A DNA stretch of 64,000 nt from an uncultured Campylobacter sp. (GTDB taxonomy: Bacteria; Campylobacterota; Campylobacteria; Campylobacterales; Campylobacteraceae): contig NZ_CALGPY010000005.1 in assembly GCF_937959485.1 (NCBI RefSeq), positions 186,001 through 250,000 of the forward strand, written 5' to 3'. How positions within the stretch are numbered: the stretch's first letter is position 1; every line of letters starts with the position of its first letter. Of this stretch, positions 17,212 through 25,865 are shown in pieces. The position numbers were made by a program, and so were the translations under genes. The notes under the pieces were generated by a model that did not search any database, had not been told where the DNA came from, and worked only from the letters and a program-made list of their open reading frames with translations.

Positions 17212-18021
17212 TTACAGCAAGCTATAAAGATCGTCCAGCAAGAAATACTTTTTCTCTGCAGTTCCTTTGTAGTAAGGCTCGATGAAATTATCGAACGAAT
17301 TTTTGAAAAAGCCCTCTTTGCTTAGTTTGATTAGCTCGCCGTTTAGAAAATCCAAAAGCTCCGAATTACCCTTTTTCACGCCGATGGCTAAGAAATCCGA
17401 AGTGCCTAAATTTTTGATATTTACTTCAACCTTTTTATCTAATACCGGATAAGCCAGCACGACTAGGTTATCGTCGGCATACCCGTCGCCCTGTCCGGCT
17501 TTTAGCGCCTTATAGCAGGCGTTTGCATTATCGCATCTGGCGATATTATAGCCTTGCTTTTCAAAGTATGTTTCTGCAGTACCGCCGCTAAGAACCAAAA
17601 TAGTTTTATCTTGTAAATCGTTTAAGGATTTAATCTTATCTTCGATGCGGGTCAAAATGCCTATATTGACACTAAAATATGGGGTCGTAAAATCGATCTG
17701 CTTCTCGCGCTCCGGAGTTACGGTAAAAGTTGCGATAACCGCGTCCACCTTATCTTCTTGTAGGAATTTTATACGCTGATTTGCAAGCACGGAGGTAAAC
17801 TCCACCTTTCCGCCTGATGGAAGCATATCTTTAGCGATGGCGTTTGCCATATCGACCTCAAAGCCCTGATGCACGCCGTCTTCTATCTTGCTAAACGGCG
17901 GCTGTGCGTCATAAACGCCTATTCTAAGCACTCCGCTACTTTTGATCTCGGAGAGCGATCTTGCGCAAAGCGCGCTACTAGCCAAAGCTGCGACAAGCAG
18001 ACTTAAGAGAAATTTCTTCAT
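17212..18021 (-). CDS. Periplasmic amino-acid-binding protein, paralog 1
   Basis: The 269-residue SBP family 3 protein is the first of the tandem set in transcription order. Its signal peptide (MKKFLLSLLVAALASSALCARS) lacks a consensus lipobox, so it is likely soluble. Core features are GVLRIGVYDAQPPFSK, HQGFEVDMANAIAKDM, VDAVIATFTVTPEREKQIDFTTPYFSVNIGILTR and the C-x5-C pair CDNANAC. It is the most PEB1-like in its PERE...DF motif. GAAAGGAAAAGG precedes the ATG. The operon promoter must lie in the 589-base gap upstream, where an A+T-rich segment (about 18140-18180) is a candidate. Confidence 0.85.
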   Translation of the reverse strand: MKKFLLSLLVAALASSALCARSLSEIKSSGVLRIGVYDAQPPFSKIEDGVHQGFEVDMANAIAKDMLPSGGKVEFTSVLANQRIKFLQEDKVDAVIATFTVTPEREKQIDFTTPYFSVNIGILTRIEDKIKSLNDLQDKTILVLSGGTAETYFEKQGYNIARCDNANACYKALKAGQGDGYADDNLVVLAYPVLDKKVEVNIKNLGTSDFLAIGVKKGNSELLDFLNGELIKLSKEGFFKNSFDNFIEPYYKGTAEKKYFLLDDLYSLL

Positions 18022-18610
18022 CCTTTTCCTTTCTCATAAATAATTTCAAAACCATTGCCACGGCTACGGGAAACCTCAAAATCCCGCCCGAATGGCAAGC
18101 AGACATTAAATTCGCCCGCGGGCGAAAAGCAATTTTAGCTTTTTATATCTTTAATGATTATTAAATAGTAAGTAAAATCGTCAAATAAATTCGCTTTTTC
18201 ATTGTTTGCTTCGATTTTGCGCGAACTTCTTTTAGAATTCTTATCCGCGTCCTAGCGGTAAAATTTAAAATTTTTAAAATTTTGCAAAATTTTAAAGCTG
18301 CAGAATTGCGCGAGATATTTTTATGAGCGTATTAAAGCTTGCGATGAAATTTTAAAATTTTATGAGATTAAATCTTGCAGATTGCATTTGACAAAACAGC
18401 ACAAGAAAGGAGTGAAATTTTAAAATTTCGTGCTTTGGTGCAGACGCGGCGGAATTTAAAATTCTTAAATCCCTACGCCCGCTCGATAAATTGGAATTTT
18501 AAAATTTTTAGCAAACGTCGTATTTTAAAAGCAAGCAAAATTAAATCTTTGCCGCGCTATAGAATTCCACGATAAAAGTGCGCGGCCAGCGCTAAATTTT
18601 GCGCTATAAA
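18022..18610. other. Intergenic, promoter side of binding-protein operon
   Basis: No credible gene. A 66-codon plus-strand ORF at 18375-18575 is made of RAATTY-rich filler. The nested palindrome GAATTTTAAAATTT occurs at 18494-18507. A markedly A+T-rich stretch near 18140-18180 is the likely promoter region for the minus-strand operon. Confidence 0.5.
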
Positions 18611-19054
18611 TCATACTACAAACATCAGCTTGGCGCAAAGCACGATGATGAAGCCGAATACAAAAGCGATTTTATGGATATTTGCTCGTAAAAACTCAGG
18701 CGCGGGCCTTCCCATCGCACGGCAGCTTAAATTTATCGCTACGCACACGGCGATGATGAGCGCAAGCGTGACTTTTAACATAAAGATTTTTTGAAGCGGC
18801 GTGCCGAAATACCCGCCGTTAGCGCTCCCGACCCAGCGGCTCATCATCATTCCGCCGGTGATTATCAGCGTAAAAAGGCAAACCGGCATAATCTTAATCG
18901 CGCGCGAGCCGATCGCTTTTTTAACGCGCTCATAGTCCGCGCCCAGCGCGCTTTTAAGCCGCGAAAAAATCATGACATCGAAAAATATGTAGCCCAAAAA
19001 GATAATGGCGCAGATGAGATGCACAATCTGCACGTAAGGATAAATTTGCTCCAC
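18611..19054 (-). CDS. CopD-like four-helix membrane protein
   Basis: The 147-residue protein has four predicted helices (about residues 5-28, 52-72, 85-108 and 124-145). A histidine in the first helix (VQIVHLICAIIFLGYIFFDV) and one near the last (NIHKIAF) give it the look of small CopD/HemJ-type haem- or copper-binding membrane proteins. It starts at a GTG with AAGGAG eight bases upstream. It is unrelated in detail to the HemJ gene at 54545, so a HemJ function is not assumed. It stands alone on the minus strand. Confidence 0.6.
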   Translation of the reverse strand: MEQIYPYVQIVHLICAIIFLGYIFFDVMIFSRLKSALGADYERVKKAIGSRAIKIMPVCLFTLIITGGMMMSRWVGSANGGYFGTPLQKIFMLKVTLALIIAVCVAINLSCRAMGRPAPEFLRANIHKIAFVFGFIIVLCAKLMFVV

Positions 19055-19241
19055 TACCGCTCCTTGCTATGAAATTTCGTCCATTTTATGCGAAATTTCA
19101 AATTTTAGCAATGATTTTTATCAACACGCCGCGAGCGGTTAAATTTAAGCCGATCGTGCGAGCGACGCAAATAAATTTGGTAAAATCGCGCGGGTAAATT
19201 TAAAAGTAAAGCCGCGCAGCTAAATTTAAAAATGGCCGCAT

Positions 19242-19264
19242 TCGTAAATTTACAAAATTTACGA
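19242..19264. repeat. Hairpin made of two AAATTT words
   Basis: TCGTAAATTT (19242-19251) and AAATTTACGA (19255-19264) are perfect inverted arms with a three-base spacer. It lies upstream of the CopD-like gene and downstream of the antiporter gene, both on the minus strand. It lacks a T-run and is A+T-rich, so it may be part of the RAATTY pattern rather than a terminator. Confidence 0.55.
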
Positions 19265-19334
19265 GCAGCGCCGCGCGGACGAAATTCTAAAATTCTAAAA
19301 TTCTGCCCGCGAAAACCCGCGCAAATTCCGCAAT

Positions 19335-20654
19335 CTATAACATCATCGAAAAGACTATGCCGAATATGATTAGCGGGATATTAAAGAAAATAAAGGTCGG
19401 CACGCAGGTATCCCACATATGGCTATGCTCGCCGTCGATATTCAGCCCCACGGTAGGCCCGAGCGTGCTATCGCTCGCAGGCGAGCCCGCATCGCCGATA
19501 CCCGCAGCCACGCCGATGATAAAGATCGTCGCCGCCGTACTAAAGCCCAACTGCGCGGCTAGCGGACAGTATATCGTAGCTATGATAGGGATCGTGCCGA
19601 AGCTCGAGCCGATACCCATCGTCACGAGCAGTCCGATGCCGATCATCAGCAGCGCACCGCCTAGCTTGCCGCCGCTTAAAGTGCTCGCTACGTGCACCAG
19701 CTCGTTCACGCCGCCGGTTTCTTTTAAGATCGTGCCGTATCCTGCGGCGATCAACATCAAAAACGCGATGTATCCCATCATATGCACGCCTTCGTCAAAT
19801 ACGTTATCGAGCTTCTTCCACTCGATGCCTTTGCTAGCAAGCATTACTAAAATTCCGCTAAGCGCGGCAAACGGAAGGGATTTGATCCAAATTTGCACCG
19901 CGAAGCACACCGCGATGCCCGCTAGAGCGCCCCACTCGCGCATACCCATCTTAAGCTCGCTAAAATGCGCATCCAGGCTCTGTTTGGTTTCGGCGTAGTC
20001 TCTCGGCTTGCGGTAGTAGATCACGGCCAGCACTAGCCCCACGAGCATCGGCACGGCGCTTAGCCACATCACGCTCGATATGTCGCTTAGGCTTACTGCG
20101 ATGCCGTTTGCGTTCATATTTTTTTCGATTAGCCCCATAAAGATAAGTCCGAATCCCAGCGGCAGTGCCATATACGGCGTCTGCAAGCCGAACGTCAGCG
20201 CGCATGCTACGGCGCGGCGGTCGATCTTTAGCGAGTTCATTATCTTGACTAACGGCGGGATCAAAATCGGGATAAAGGCGATATGCACGGGGATTAAATT
20301 TTGTGAAAAGCACGCAAAAAAGGCGATCGAAAAGATAAAGACGTATTTTTTGTCGCTGATTAAATTTGCCACTGCGCGCACCAAGATCGCCGTTAGGTTG
20401 GTCTTTGAGATCGCGCTTGCGATGACGCCTAGCAGCAGATATGAAAGCGCGGTTTCTAAATTTCCGCCCATGCCGAGGCTGCCGGCGTTTTCGGGGTTGC
20501 CGTTTATGAATAAATTTATGGCATCGCCCAGCGGGATATTGCTTGAGAGCACGGCGCATATCGTGCCGATTAGGATCGCAAGCATTACGTTGCACCTCAG
20601 CAAGCACAGCGCGCACATCACACAGATACTGATAAATACGGGATTGGTAAGCAT
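19335..20654 (-). CDS. Na+/H+ antiporter-family membrane protein
   Basis: The start is the ATG at 20654, preceded by AAAGG; an upstream in-frame start at 20681 is less likely. The 439-residue protein has about 11-13 hydrophobic helices. Glycine- and Asp-rich segments in the C-terminal half (MGIGSSFGTIPIIATIY; AAGIGDAGSPASDSTLGPTVGLN) are characteristic of the NhaC/Na+:H+ antiporter superfamily. It would export Na+ or exchange an organic substrate at the inner membrane; the ion is not determinable. It is divergent from the DUF475 gene, with 87 bases between starts. Confidence 0.75.
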   Translation of the reverse strand: MLTNPVFISICVMCALCLLRCNVMLAILIGTICAVLSSNIPLGDAINLFINGNPENAGSLGMGGNLETALSYLLLGVIASAISKTNLTAILVRAVANLISDKKYVFIFSIAFFACFSQNLIPVHIAFIPILIPPLVKIMNSLKIDRRAVACALTFGLQTPYMALPLGFGLIFMGLIEKNMNANGIAVSLSDISSVMWLSAVPMLVGLVLAVIYYRKPRDYAETKQSLDAHFSELKMGMREWGALAGIAVCFAVQIWIKSLPFAALSGILVMLASKGIEWKKLDNVFDEGVHMMGYIAFLMLIAAGYGTILKETGGVNELVHVASTLSGGKLGGALLMIGIGLLVTMGIGSSFGTIPIIATIYCPLAAQLGFSTAATIFIIGVAAGIGDAGSPASDSTLGPTVGLNIDGEHSHMWDTCVPTFIFFNIPLIIFGIVFSMML

Positions 20655-20741
20655 CTTTTGCCTTTTTTGGAATTTTTGCAATTATATAGAATTTAGGGCT
20701 AAATTTTGCTAAAATCGCGCAAAAAATCGGCTAGGACGATG

Positions 20742-21752
20742 ATGAAATATTTTTACTCCTCTTTTGTAGTAAGCCTAATTGCGCTTGCTATCGCGTTTTA
20801 TATCGGCGGCGCAGGTGCCGCTTATATCTGCGCGCTTTTGTGCGCACTCGAAATCAGCCTCAGCTTTGACAACGCCGTAGTTAATGCCAAGGTGCTAAAA
20901 GATATGGCGCCGGTATGGCAGAGCAGATTTATCCTCTGGGGTATTCCGATCGCGGTTTTTGGCATGAGATTTTTATTCCCCGTGCTAATCGTCGCCGCAA
21001 GCGCGCATCTGGGTCTTTGCGAAACCCTCGTGCTTGCACTTAAGCAGCCGCAGCGCTACCATGAAATTTTAAGCGAGAACGAAGCGCAAATTTACGTTTT
21101 CGGCGGCGCGTTTTTGCTGATGGTCTTTTGCGATTTTTTCTTCGATGTGCAGCGCGAGCTACACTGGCTAGGCATAATCGAAAATAACGGGCTCGTGCGA
21201 TTTTTAAAGCGCATTCCAAACGCGCCCACGCTGATCGCTCTAGCCGCAGGGCTCGTGCTGCTTGCTAAAACGGGCTCGGCTACGCTCGGCGCGGCGTATT
21301 TCGGCGCAATCCTGCTCTATCTGCTCATCTCCTGCTTCGACCGCCTTTTCGGCACGGACGGCGTAAAAAACGGCCTCGCGGGCTTTTTGTATTTAGAAAC
21401 CCTGGACGCGAGCTTTAGCTTCGACGGCGTGATCGGCGCGTTTGCGCTAAGCGATAATATCTTCATCATCATGCTGGGCCTCGGCGCCGGCGCGATGTTC
21501 GTGCGCTCTATCACGCTGTATCTCATCGCCCGCGGTACGCTGTCGCACTTTGCGTATCTGGAGCACGGCGCGCACTACGCCATCGCGTGTTTGGCGTTTA
21601 TAATGTTTGCCAAGCTGAAATTTGAAGTAAGCGAGATCATAACCGGCACCGTGGGGATCTTATTCATCGCGCTATCGCTCCTTTCGTCGGTGCTTTACAA
21701 CCGCCGAAACAAACGCAAACTAATCGAAACGATCGCGGGAAATAACGAGTAA
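20742..21752 (+). CDS. DUF475 (TerC-related) membrane protein
   Basis: The 336-residue protein has eight or nine helices. Paired acidic motifs, EISLSFDNAVVNAKVL near residue 40 and ETLDASFSFDGVIGAFALS near 225, are the DUF475/TerC signature and are thought to bind a metal ion. TerC-type proteins are linked to metal (Mn2+) export or tellurite resistance. The ATG at 20742 was preferred over ATG 20739 and TTG 20706 because of its five-base spacing from TAGGA. The leader CGGCTAGGACG at 20728-20738 also precedes the CoA-transferase gene. Confidence 0.75.
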   Translation: MKYFYSSFVVSLIALAIAFYIGGAGAAYICALLCALEISLSFDNAVVNAKVLKDMAPVWQSRFILWGIPIAVFGMRFLFPVLIVAASAHLGLCETLVLALKQPQRYHEILSENEAQIYVFGGAFLLMVFCDFFFDVQRELHWLGIIENNGLVRFLKRIPNAPTLIALAAGLVLLAKTGSATLGAAYFGAILLYLLISCFDRLFGTDGVKNGLAGFLYLETLDASFSFDGVIGAFALSDNIFIIMLGLGAGAMFVRSITLYLIARGTLSHFAYLEHGAHYAIACLAFIMFAKLKFEVSEIITGTVGILFIALSLLSSVLYNRRNKRKLIETIAGNNE

Positions 21753-21915
21753 AATTTCATCGCGAGCTTTACGGCGCGCGGGCTAAATTTTAAAATTTCA
21801 AGCTACCGCCGCAAGCCGTAAAATTTACCCGCTTGCGCCGCGTTAAATTTCAAGAGACGCTAAATTTCAAAAAGTGTTAAATTTTAAGCCGCGAGATGAC
21901 ATTTTAAAATTCAAA

Positions 21916-22998
21916 TCAGCGATCGCGCGAGCTCAAGCCTTTATCGCGTAATCTCTGCAGCTCTTCGCCGCCGAGTGGCGGGCTATTTGCAGGCTCGCCG
22001 CTCTCGCTTGCGCCGCCAAAAAGCTCCTCATTCAAACGCAGCTCGTCAATGATACCAAGAAGCTGCAAAACTTCAGCCTTTATCCGCTCAGCGTCTTTTA
22101 GCGTAGTGCGTGGCGAAAACAGCGCAGCTTCGAAGCGGTTTTTCGCGCCGTTTAAAAATAGATAAAATTTTCCGTCCATAAACGCCGCACTAAGAGCGAT
22201 CTTGGGCGCAAGCTTAAGCTTCAAAGCCCCGAGACGCTCCATAAGGCTAGGCGTCAAAAGATACCGCGCCTCGATCTTATCGCTTGCGAACACGCGAAAT
22301 TCCTTGCCGAAAATCACATCGTCCATCAGCTCCTGATCGCCTAAAAATTTGGTGCCGGGCGAGCGATCCGCGATGATGGTTTGCCCCTTAAATTTCTTAT
22401 AAAACTCGCACACCAAAACCGAGCCGCTAAAGGCTTGCACATATTCGCCGAGCCTCCAAGCGTTCCAAAGCGCGATCGCCGATAGCAAAAAAGCCGCGGA
22501 AAGATCGCTCTTGGACCTTTGAGATAACTCTACAAGCCTCATAGATTCTCGCGTTTCATAGATTTTTATCGCCTCGCTTAGGCTAAATTTTACCCCTTTA
22601 TACACGCCGTCTATCTGATCCTCGGCTACGAATTCATTATTCGGATAGATGCCCGTTTTGCGGATCTCTTCTTCGTCTATGCCGCTTTGCGGCTCATATC
22701 TAAAGGCGGGATCGATATCTGAAATAATAGCGCGGATGAAGGCGTCTTTGTAAAAGGCGTTGTACTCCCACTTAGCGATGGAATCATCATAAATCCCCCA
22801 TACGCAGCTTACCGCAATTATCGGGATCATCGCAGACATCAGCACGGCGGAGGAGTATTCGTTTTGGATCAAGCCGTGGATAAACCAGCCTATGGAAAAA
22901 ACCGCGATGCATAGCAATAAAATCAACGGTTTTATAAATTTTATCTTGCACTGCTGCTGCTTTTTTGCCAGCTCCTCTATCGCTCTGTCAATATCCAA
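21916..22998 (-). CDS. DUF3137-family membrane protein
   Basis: The 360-residue protein has a short N-terminal cytoplasmic segment, two adjacent helices (about residues 24-70) and a long soluble domain. The pattern YNAFYKDAFIRAIISDIDPAFRY, later TDQIDGVYKGVKFSLSEA-like residues and FKGQTIIADR match the DUF3137 family. The function of that family is unknown. The C-terminus is proline/glycine-rich. It is convergent with the DUF475 gene; no ribosome site is striking at the start. There is no partner gene. Confidence 0.65.
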   Translation of the reverse strand: MDIDRAIEELAKKQQQCKIKFIKPLILLLCIAVFSIGWFIHGLIQNEYSSAVLMSAMIPIIAVSCVWGIYDDSIAKWEYNAFYKDAFIRAIISDIDPAFRYEPQSGIDEEEIRKTGIYPNNEFVAEDQIDGVYKGVKFSLSEAIKIYETRESMRLVELSQRSKSDLSAAFLLSAIALWNAWRLGEYVQAFSGSVLVCEFYKKFKGQTIIADRSPGTKFLGDQELMDDVIFGKEFRVFASDKIEARYLLTPSLMERLGALKLKLAPKIALSAAFMDGKFYLFLNGAKNRFEAALFSPRTTLKDAERIKAEVLQLLGIIDELRLNEELFGGASESGEPANSPPLGGEELQRLRDKGLSSRDR

Positions 22999-23133
22999 AA
23001 TTTAACTCCAAATTTGATTTTGCCGAAATTTCGCCCCCTATTTTACGCTAAATTTTATTAAAATTTCATCCGTTAAGCGGGTTTAAGATTTTTTATGCTA
23101 TTTTTGCGACCTATTTCGATCAAAAGGCGAGAG

Positions 23134-23565
23134 ATGATAAATTTACCGAAAAATTGCGTGGTTTTTACCTATCCGAAAATGGGCGGCAGCGGCAAATTTT
23201 TGCCCGCAGAGTTACGCGGCGCAGCGGGGCTTACGGGCTGCACGCTTCAGTGCAAGGCCTACGAGAGCGCGTTTGCGCAGATAAAAGCCCTCGGCTTCGA
23301 GCTTATCGCCGTAGGCAGCATGGGCGAGGCGAACACGAGCGAGTTTAAGCGCGCTACGGGCGCTACGTTTGAGTTCATAAACGACGAAAAATTCGAACTT
23401 GAAGCGCCGCTTGGGCTCGAAACCTTCACTACAGGCGACGGGAAGAAATTTTACCACCGCCAAACCCTGATTTTTAGAGGTGGCAAGGAGATAAAGCGCT
23501 TTAGCCGTATCGCGGAGCCCGAGCAGGACGCGCAAAACGTACTTGCGGCGCTAAAGAGCCTATGA
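23134..23565 (+). CDS. Redoxin/peroxiredoxin-like protein
   Basis: The start is the ATG at 23134, with AAAAGG eight bases upstream; it gives 143 residues. The motif GLTGCTLQCKAYESAF near residues 32-47 resembles the peroxidatic Cys region of BCP-type peroxiredoxins (GCT...C), with a second cysteine four residues on. The strand-rich C-terminal half fits a thioredoxin fold. It lacks the usual full peroxiredoxin length and the PxxxTxxC spacing is not canonical, so it may be a divergent peroxidase or other thiol protein. It would act in the cytoplasm against peroxides. Confidence 0.6.
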   Translation: MINLPKNCVVFTYPKMGGSGKFLPAELRGAAGLTGCTLQCKAYESAFAQIKALGFELIAVGSMGEANTSEFKRATGATFEFINDEKFELEAPLGLETFTTGDGKKFYHRQTLIFRGGKEIKRFSRIAEPEQDAQNVLAALKSL

Positions 23566-23595
23566 TCGATCGCTTTGGCGGCGCGCTTTAAATTC

Positions 23596-23649
23596 GCGCT
23601 CCAAACGCGTTGCGACACAAAGCCGAAATTTAAGGCGGAGCGCATTTTT
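23596..23649 (+). terminator. Candidate terminator of redoxin gene
   Basis: GCGCTCC (23596-23602) and GGAGCGC (23637-23643) are perfect arms followed by ATTTTTC on the plus strand. The loop is 34 bases and could fold further. It lies just past the redoxin stop. Confidence 0.45.
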
Positions 23650-23701
23650 CTTAAATTCAACATTTTTAATTAAAATGACGCTAAATTTAACGGAGGCGAG
23701 T

Positions 23702-24253
23702 ATGAAAAAATTTCTATTTTTGGCACTATTTTACGCCCTTGCGGCAAACTGCGGCGAGAGCGTGCGAGCGGATAAAATTTCTGCGGCGGGCAAAACAACG
23801 AGTATCGGCGAGACCGCAAGCGCGCGCTTTATAAAAAGCGGCGAAGCGAGCGCCGACTCGCAAAGCAGCGCCGATGCGGTCATCCAAACGGACGGAATTT
23901 CGCGGGCGGATCTGCAAAGCTGCATCGTAAAAAGCGACGAAGGCTCCTGCGAGCGCGTCGCGCGCGGTCTTAAAAGCGGCTGCGAGCGCAAAGATCAGCT
24001 ATTGTGCTTTTTCTACGCAGATGCGCTAGGACGCGGCTTGGGCGTGGAGAAGGACGTCGTGGCGTCGTTTGAGCTTTTTCGCGAGCAGTGCGATGCCGGC
24101 AGTAGCGAAGCTTGCTACGAGCTGTCGGTCAAATATCTCCAAGGAATCGGCACCACTCAAAGCTTTGAGCTCTCGGGGCAGGCGCTAGATAAGGCGTGCA
24201 AAATGCACAACAAGCGCGCCTGCGCGGTGCTCGATCTACTACCGAAAAATTAG
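23702..24253 (+). CDS. Secreted Cys-rich Sel1-like repeat protein
   Basis: The ATG at 23702 has GGAGGCGAG upstream; 183 residues. A signal peptide (MKKFLFLALFYALAANC) leads an exported protein. The second half has two Sel1-like helical repeats, each with a pair of cysteines about eight residues apart (CFFYADALGRGLGVEKDVVASF; CYELSVKYLQGIGTTQSFELSGQAL). This matches Hcp-type cysteine-rich Sel1 proteins of Campylobacterota, which are often secreted and may bind ligands or proteins. The middle third is Ser/Ala-rich and unstructured. The next gene is a second Sel1-like protein. Confidence 0.75.
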   Translation: MKKFLFLALFYALAANCGESVRADKISAAGKTTSIGETASARFIKSGEASADSQSSADAVIQTDGISRADLQSCIVKSDEGSCERVARGLKSGCERKDQLLCFFYADALGRGLGVEKDVVASFELFREQCDAGSSEACYELSVKYLQGIGTTQSFELSGQALDKACKMHNKRACAVLDLLPKN

Positions 24254-24395
24254 CGCGGCAGAGGCGGTAAAATTTCTGCCTTCGATCGCAAATAGGGCGC
24301 GCAAGCCTTTTAAATTTTAGCAGGCTGTGCGAGTGCAGTGCGCGATGAGGCGGTAAATCGAAGCGAGCGAGCGGATAAACGAAAAAGGAGTAAAG

Positions 24396-24914
24396 ATGAA
24401 AGCTTTAAAGCTTGCGCTGGCTGCGGCGCTGGCGCTTAGTTTGGCAAGCGCGGGCAGCGAAGCTAAAGAGTTTAAATTTAGCGGCGCAAAAACCAGCGCG
24501 CTTTTAGCAAAATGCAGCAAAAAGGATGCCGCCGCATGCTACGAAGCGGCAATGAGATACGAGTTGGGCGGTCGCGGCGTCGTGCGAAACCGCCTCAAAG
24601 CGCAGGGCTTTTTCGCAGATGCGTGCAAGCTCGCAACCCTCGCCGAGCGGAAGCAGAGAGGCAAAACGGACGGCGCAGGCGAGCACGCGATGAGCGATCT
24701 GCGCGAGCGAGCCTGTCTGGGCAACGCCGCGGCGCTGGAGAGCTTCGCGAGCGGGCAGTGCCGCAGCCTCGTGATATACGACGAACTTTGTGAGGGCGGC
24801 TCGCAGGAGGCGTGCGACAATCTGGCGCGGATGAAGCGCGAAGGCTGGGCGCCCAAGGGGAGCTGCAGCGAGGAGATAGTCGCTAAATTCGGCGACGGCA
24901 AGCCGCAGAGATGA
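24396..24914 (+). CDS. Secreted Cys-rich Sel1-like protein
   Basis: The 172-residue product has a signal peptide (MKALKLALAAALALSLASAGSEA) and several cysteines spaced like Hcp-type repeats (CSKKDAAACYEAAMRYELGGRGVV; CEGGSQEACDNLARMKREG). Repeat units are degenerate. AAAAGGAGTAAAG precedes the ATG. It follows the Cys-rich Sel1-like gene with a gap of about 140 bases on the same strand, probably a diverged tandem duplicate. Its role is likely periplasmic or extracellular; no enzyme motif is visible. Confidence 0.7.
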   Translation: MKALKLALAAALALSLASAGSEAKEFKFSGAKTSALLAKCSKKDAAACYEAAMRYELGGRGVVRNRLKAQGFFADACKLATLAERKQRGKTDGAGEHAMSDLRERACLGNAAALESFASGQCRSLVIYDELCEGGSQEACDNLARMKREGWAPKGSCSEEIVAKFGDGKPQR

Positions 24915-25084
24915 AATTCCGCCCTATTTTGCGGCGGTAGAATTTTAAAATTTTGCAAGTATAAAATTTGCCGAAATTTTATAAAGCTCGACCGAAAATG
25001 GTAACAAGGCGGGCTAAATTTTGAATTCTAAAACGCGTTTGAATTCATGTATTAAGCGGCGTCAATTTTTGGGCTCAGAGAGAT

Positions 25085-25139
25085 TATAATTTACGCGGCA
25101 AGGCTCTTTGAATCAAAAATCTCGCGTAACGGCTAGGAC
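25085..25139 (+). promoter_or_regulatory. Orphan promoter-leader
   Basis: TATAAT at 25085-25090 is followed by TTACGCG/CGCGTAA inverted arms and the word CGGCTAGGAC, which elsewhere precedes two real start codons. No start codon or ORF follows. It may be a deleted gene's leader or a small RNA. Confidence 0.35.
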
Positions 25140-25612
25140 TACAATTTTAAGAACCAGGATTTAAACAAATCTGCAATCTATCCGTGACGATGATATGATT
25201 TTTAGAATTTTGCAAGCGTAAATTTATCAAAATTTTGCGTATCTACGTCGAACCGCCCTCCCAAAAAAAGCGCGAAATTTGAAATTTTAAACTGCCATAT
25301 TGTGCGAAGAGGTTAGAATTTCAGACAGAGGGAATTTCATTAATGCGGATTAAAATACAGGTGTGGCGGGCAAATGCGTGCACCGCAAGCGATGTAATTT
25401 CAAATGTAGACTCAAAGCTCGCTAGACGCGGAATTTAAACGCCACGAGCGATAAATTTTAAAACGCCTATTTTAAAATTGCGAGGCGGGGATTTAAATTT
25501 AAGTGCGGTGAGCGATTAAATTGCAAAAGGAAGCTTAAATTTAAATATCGCAGCTCGCAAATTATGCGTAAATTTTGCGCCTAAATTCCGCAAAATTCGG
25601 CGCGCGATGAAC

Positions 25613-25643
25613 GTTTGATGGTATCGTGGCGAGACCATCAAAC
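25613..25643. repeat. Perfect 10-bp inverted repeat
   Basis: GTTTGATGGT (25613-25622) and ACCATCAAAC (25634-25643) are exact arms with an 11-base loop. No T-run follows. It is about 220 bases upstream of the CoA-transferase start and could be an operator or an RNA structure. Confidence 0.6.
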
Positions 25644-25831
25644 CAAGCTCTAATCGCGCTTAAAATCCTATCTACCGAGCGCTTGTGCAAGCGTGTATTT
25701 CAAACCGCCGAAGCAAAAAAGCCTGATCGGAGGCGTTTTGAGGCGTATCCCAATCGACCACGCCTAATATTTTTGCTCTATAGCCTAGCTCACGCACGAA
25801 ATTTAGATTTTGAAATTTCGCGCAAAAATAT

Positions 25832-25861
25832 TATAATTTCGCCCAAATCACGGCTAGGACG
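25832..25861 (+). promoter_or_regulatory. Promoter -10 and leader of CoA-transferase gene
   Basis: TATAAT at 25832-25837 lies about 29 bases before the ATG at 25866, with CGGCTAGGACG at 25851-25861 supplying the ribosome site. Just upstream (25794-25804, 25813-25823) are AAATTT-bearing inverted arms with one mismatch. Confidence 0.6.
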
Positions 25862-25865
25862 GAAA

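Larger units (their letters stand above)
24915..25865. other. Long intergenic region with orphan promoter and hairpins
   Basis: No gene is supported over about 950 bases. Contents: RAATTY words throughout (GAATTTTAAAATTT at 24940-24953); a promoter-like TATAAT at 25085-25090, then inverted arms TTACGCG/CGCGTAA (25091-25097, 25123-25129) and the leader word CGGCTAGGAC at 25130-25139 with no ORF behind it; and two hairpins at 25613-25643 and 25794-25823 ahead of the CoA-transferase. Confidence 0.6.

Noticed and set aside
18375..18575. 66-codon ORF upstream of the binding-protein operon
   Set aside because: Made of RAATTY filler; no ribosome site; no domain.
19960..20616. Minus-strand alternate-frame ORF in the antiporter gene
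   Set aside because: Very Arg-rich and in another frame of a clear membrane gene; shadow.
19357..20712. Long plus-strand ORFs opposite the antiporter gene
   Set aside because: They are antisense to a clear membrane protein and lack ribosome sites.
20706..20741. TTG start for the DUF475 gene
   Set aside because: Would place the TAGGA site inside the coding part; ATG 20742 is better spaced.
24504..24958. ORFs overlapping the second Sel1-like gene in other frames
   Set aside because: Codon use and composition match frame shadows; the Sel1-like frame has a signal peptide and ribosome site.
25626..25865. N-terminal extension of the CoA-transferase
   Set aside because: It would contain the -10 at 25832 and repeat DNA, and the ATG at 25866 has its own ribosome site.
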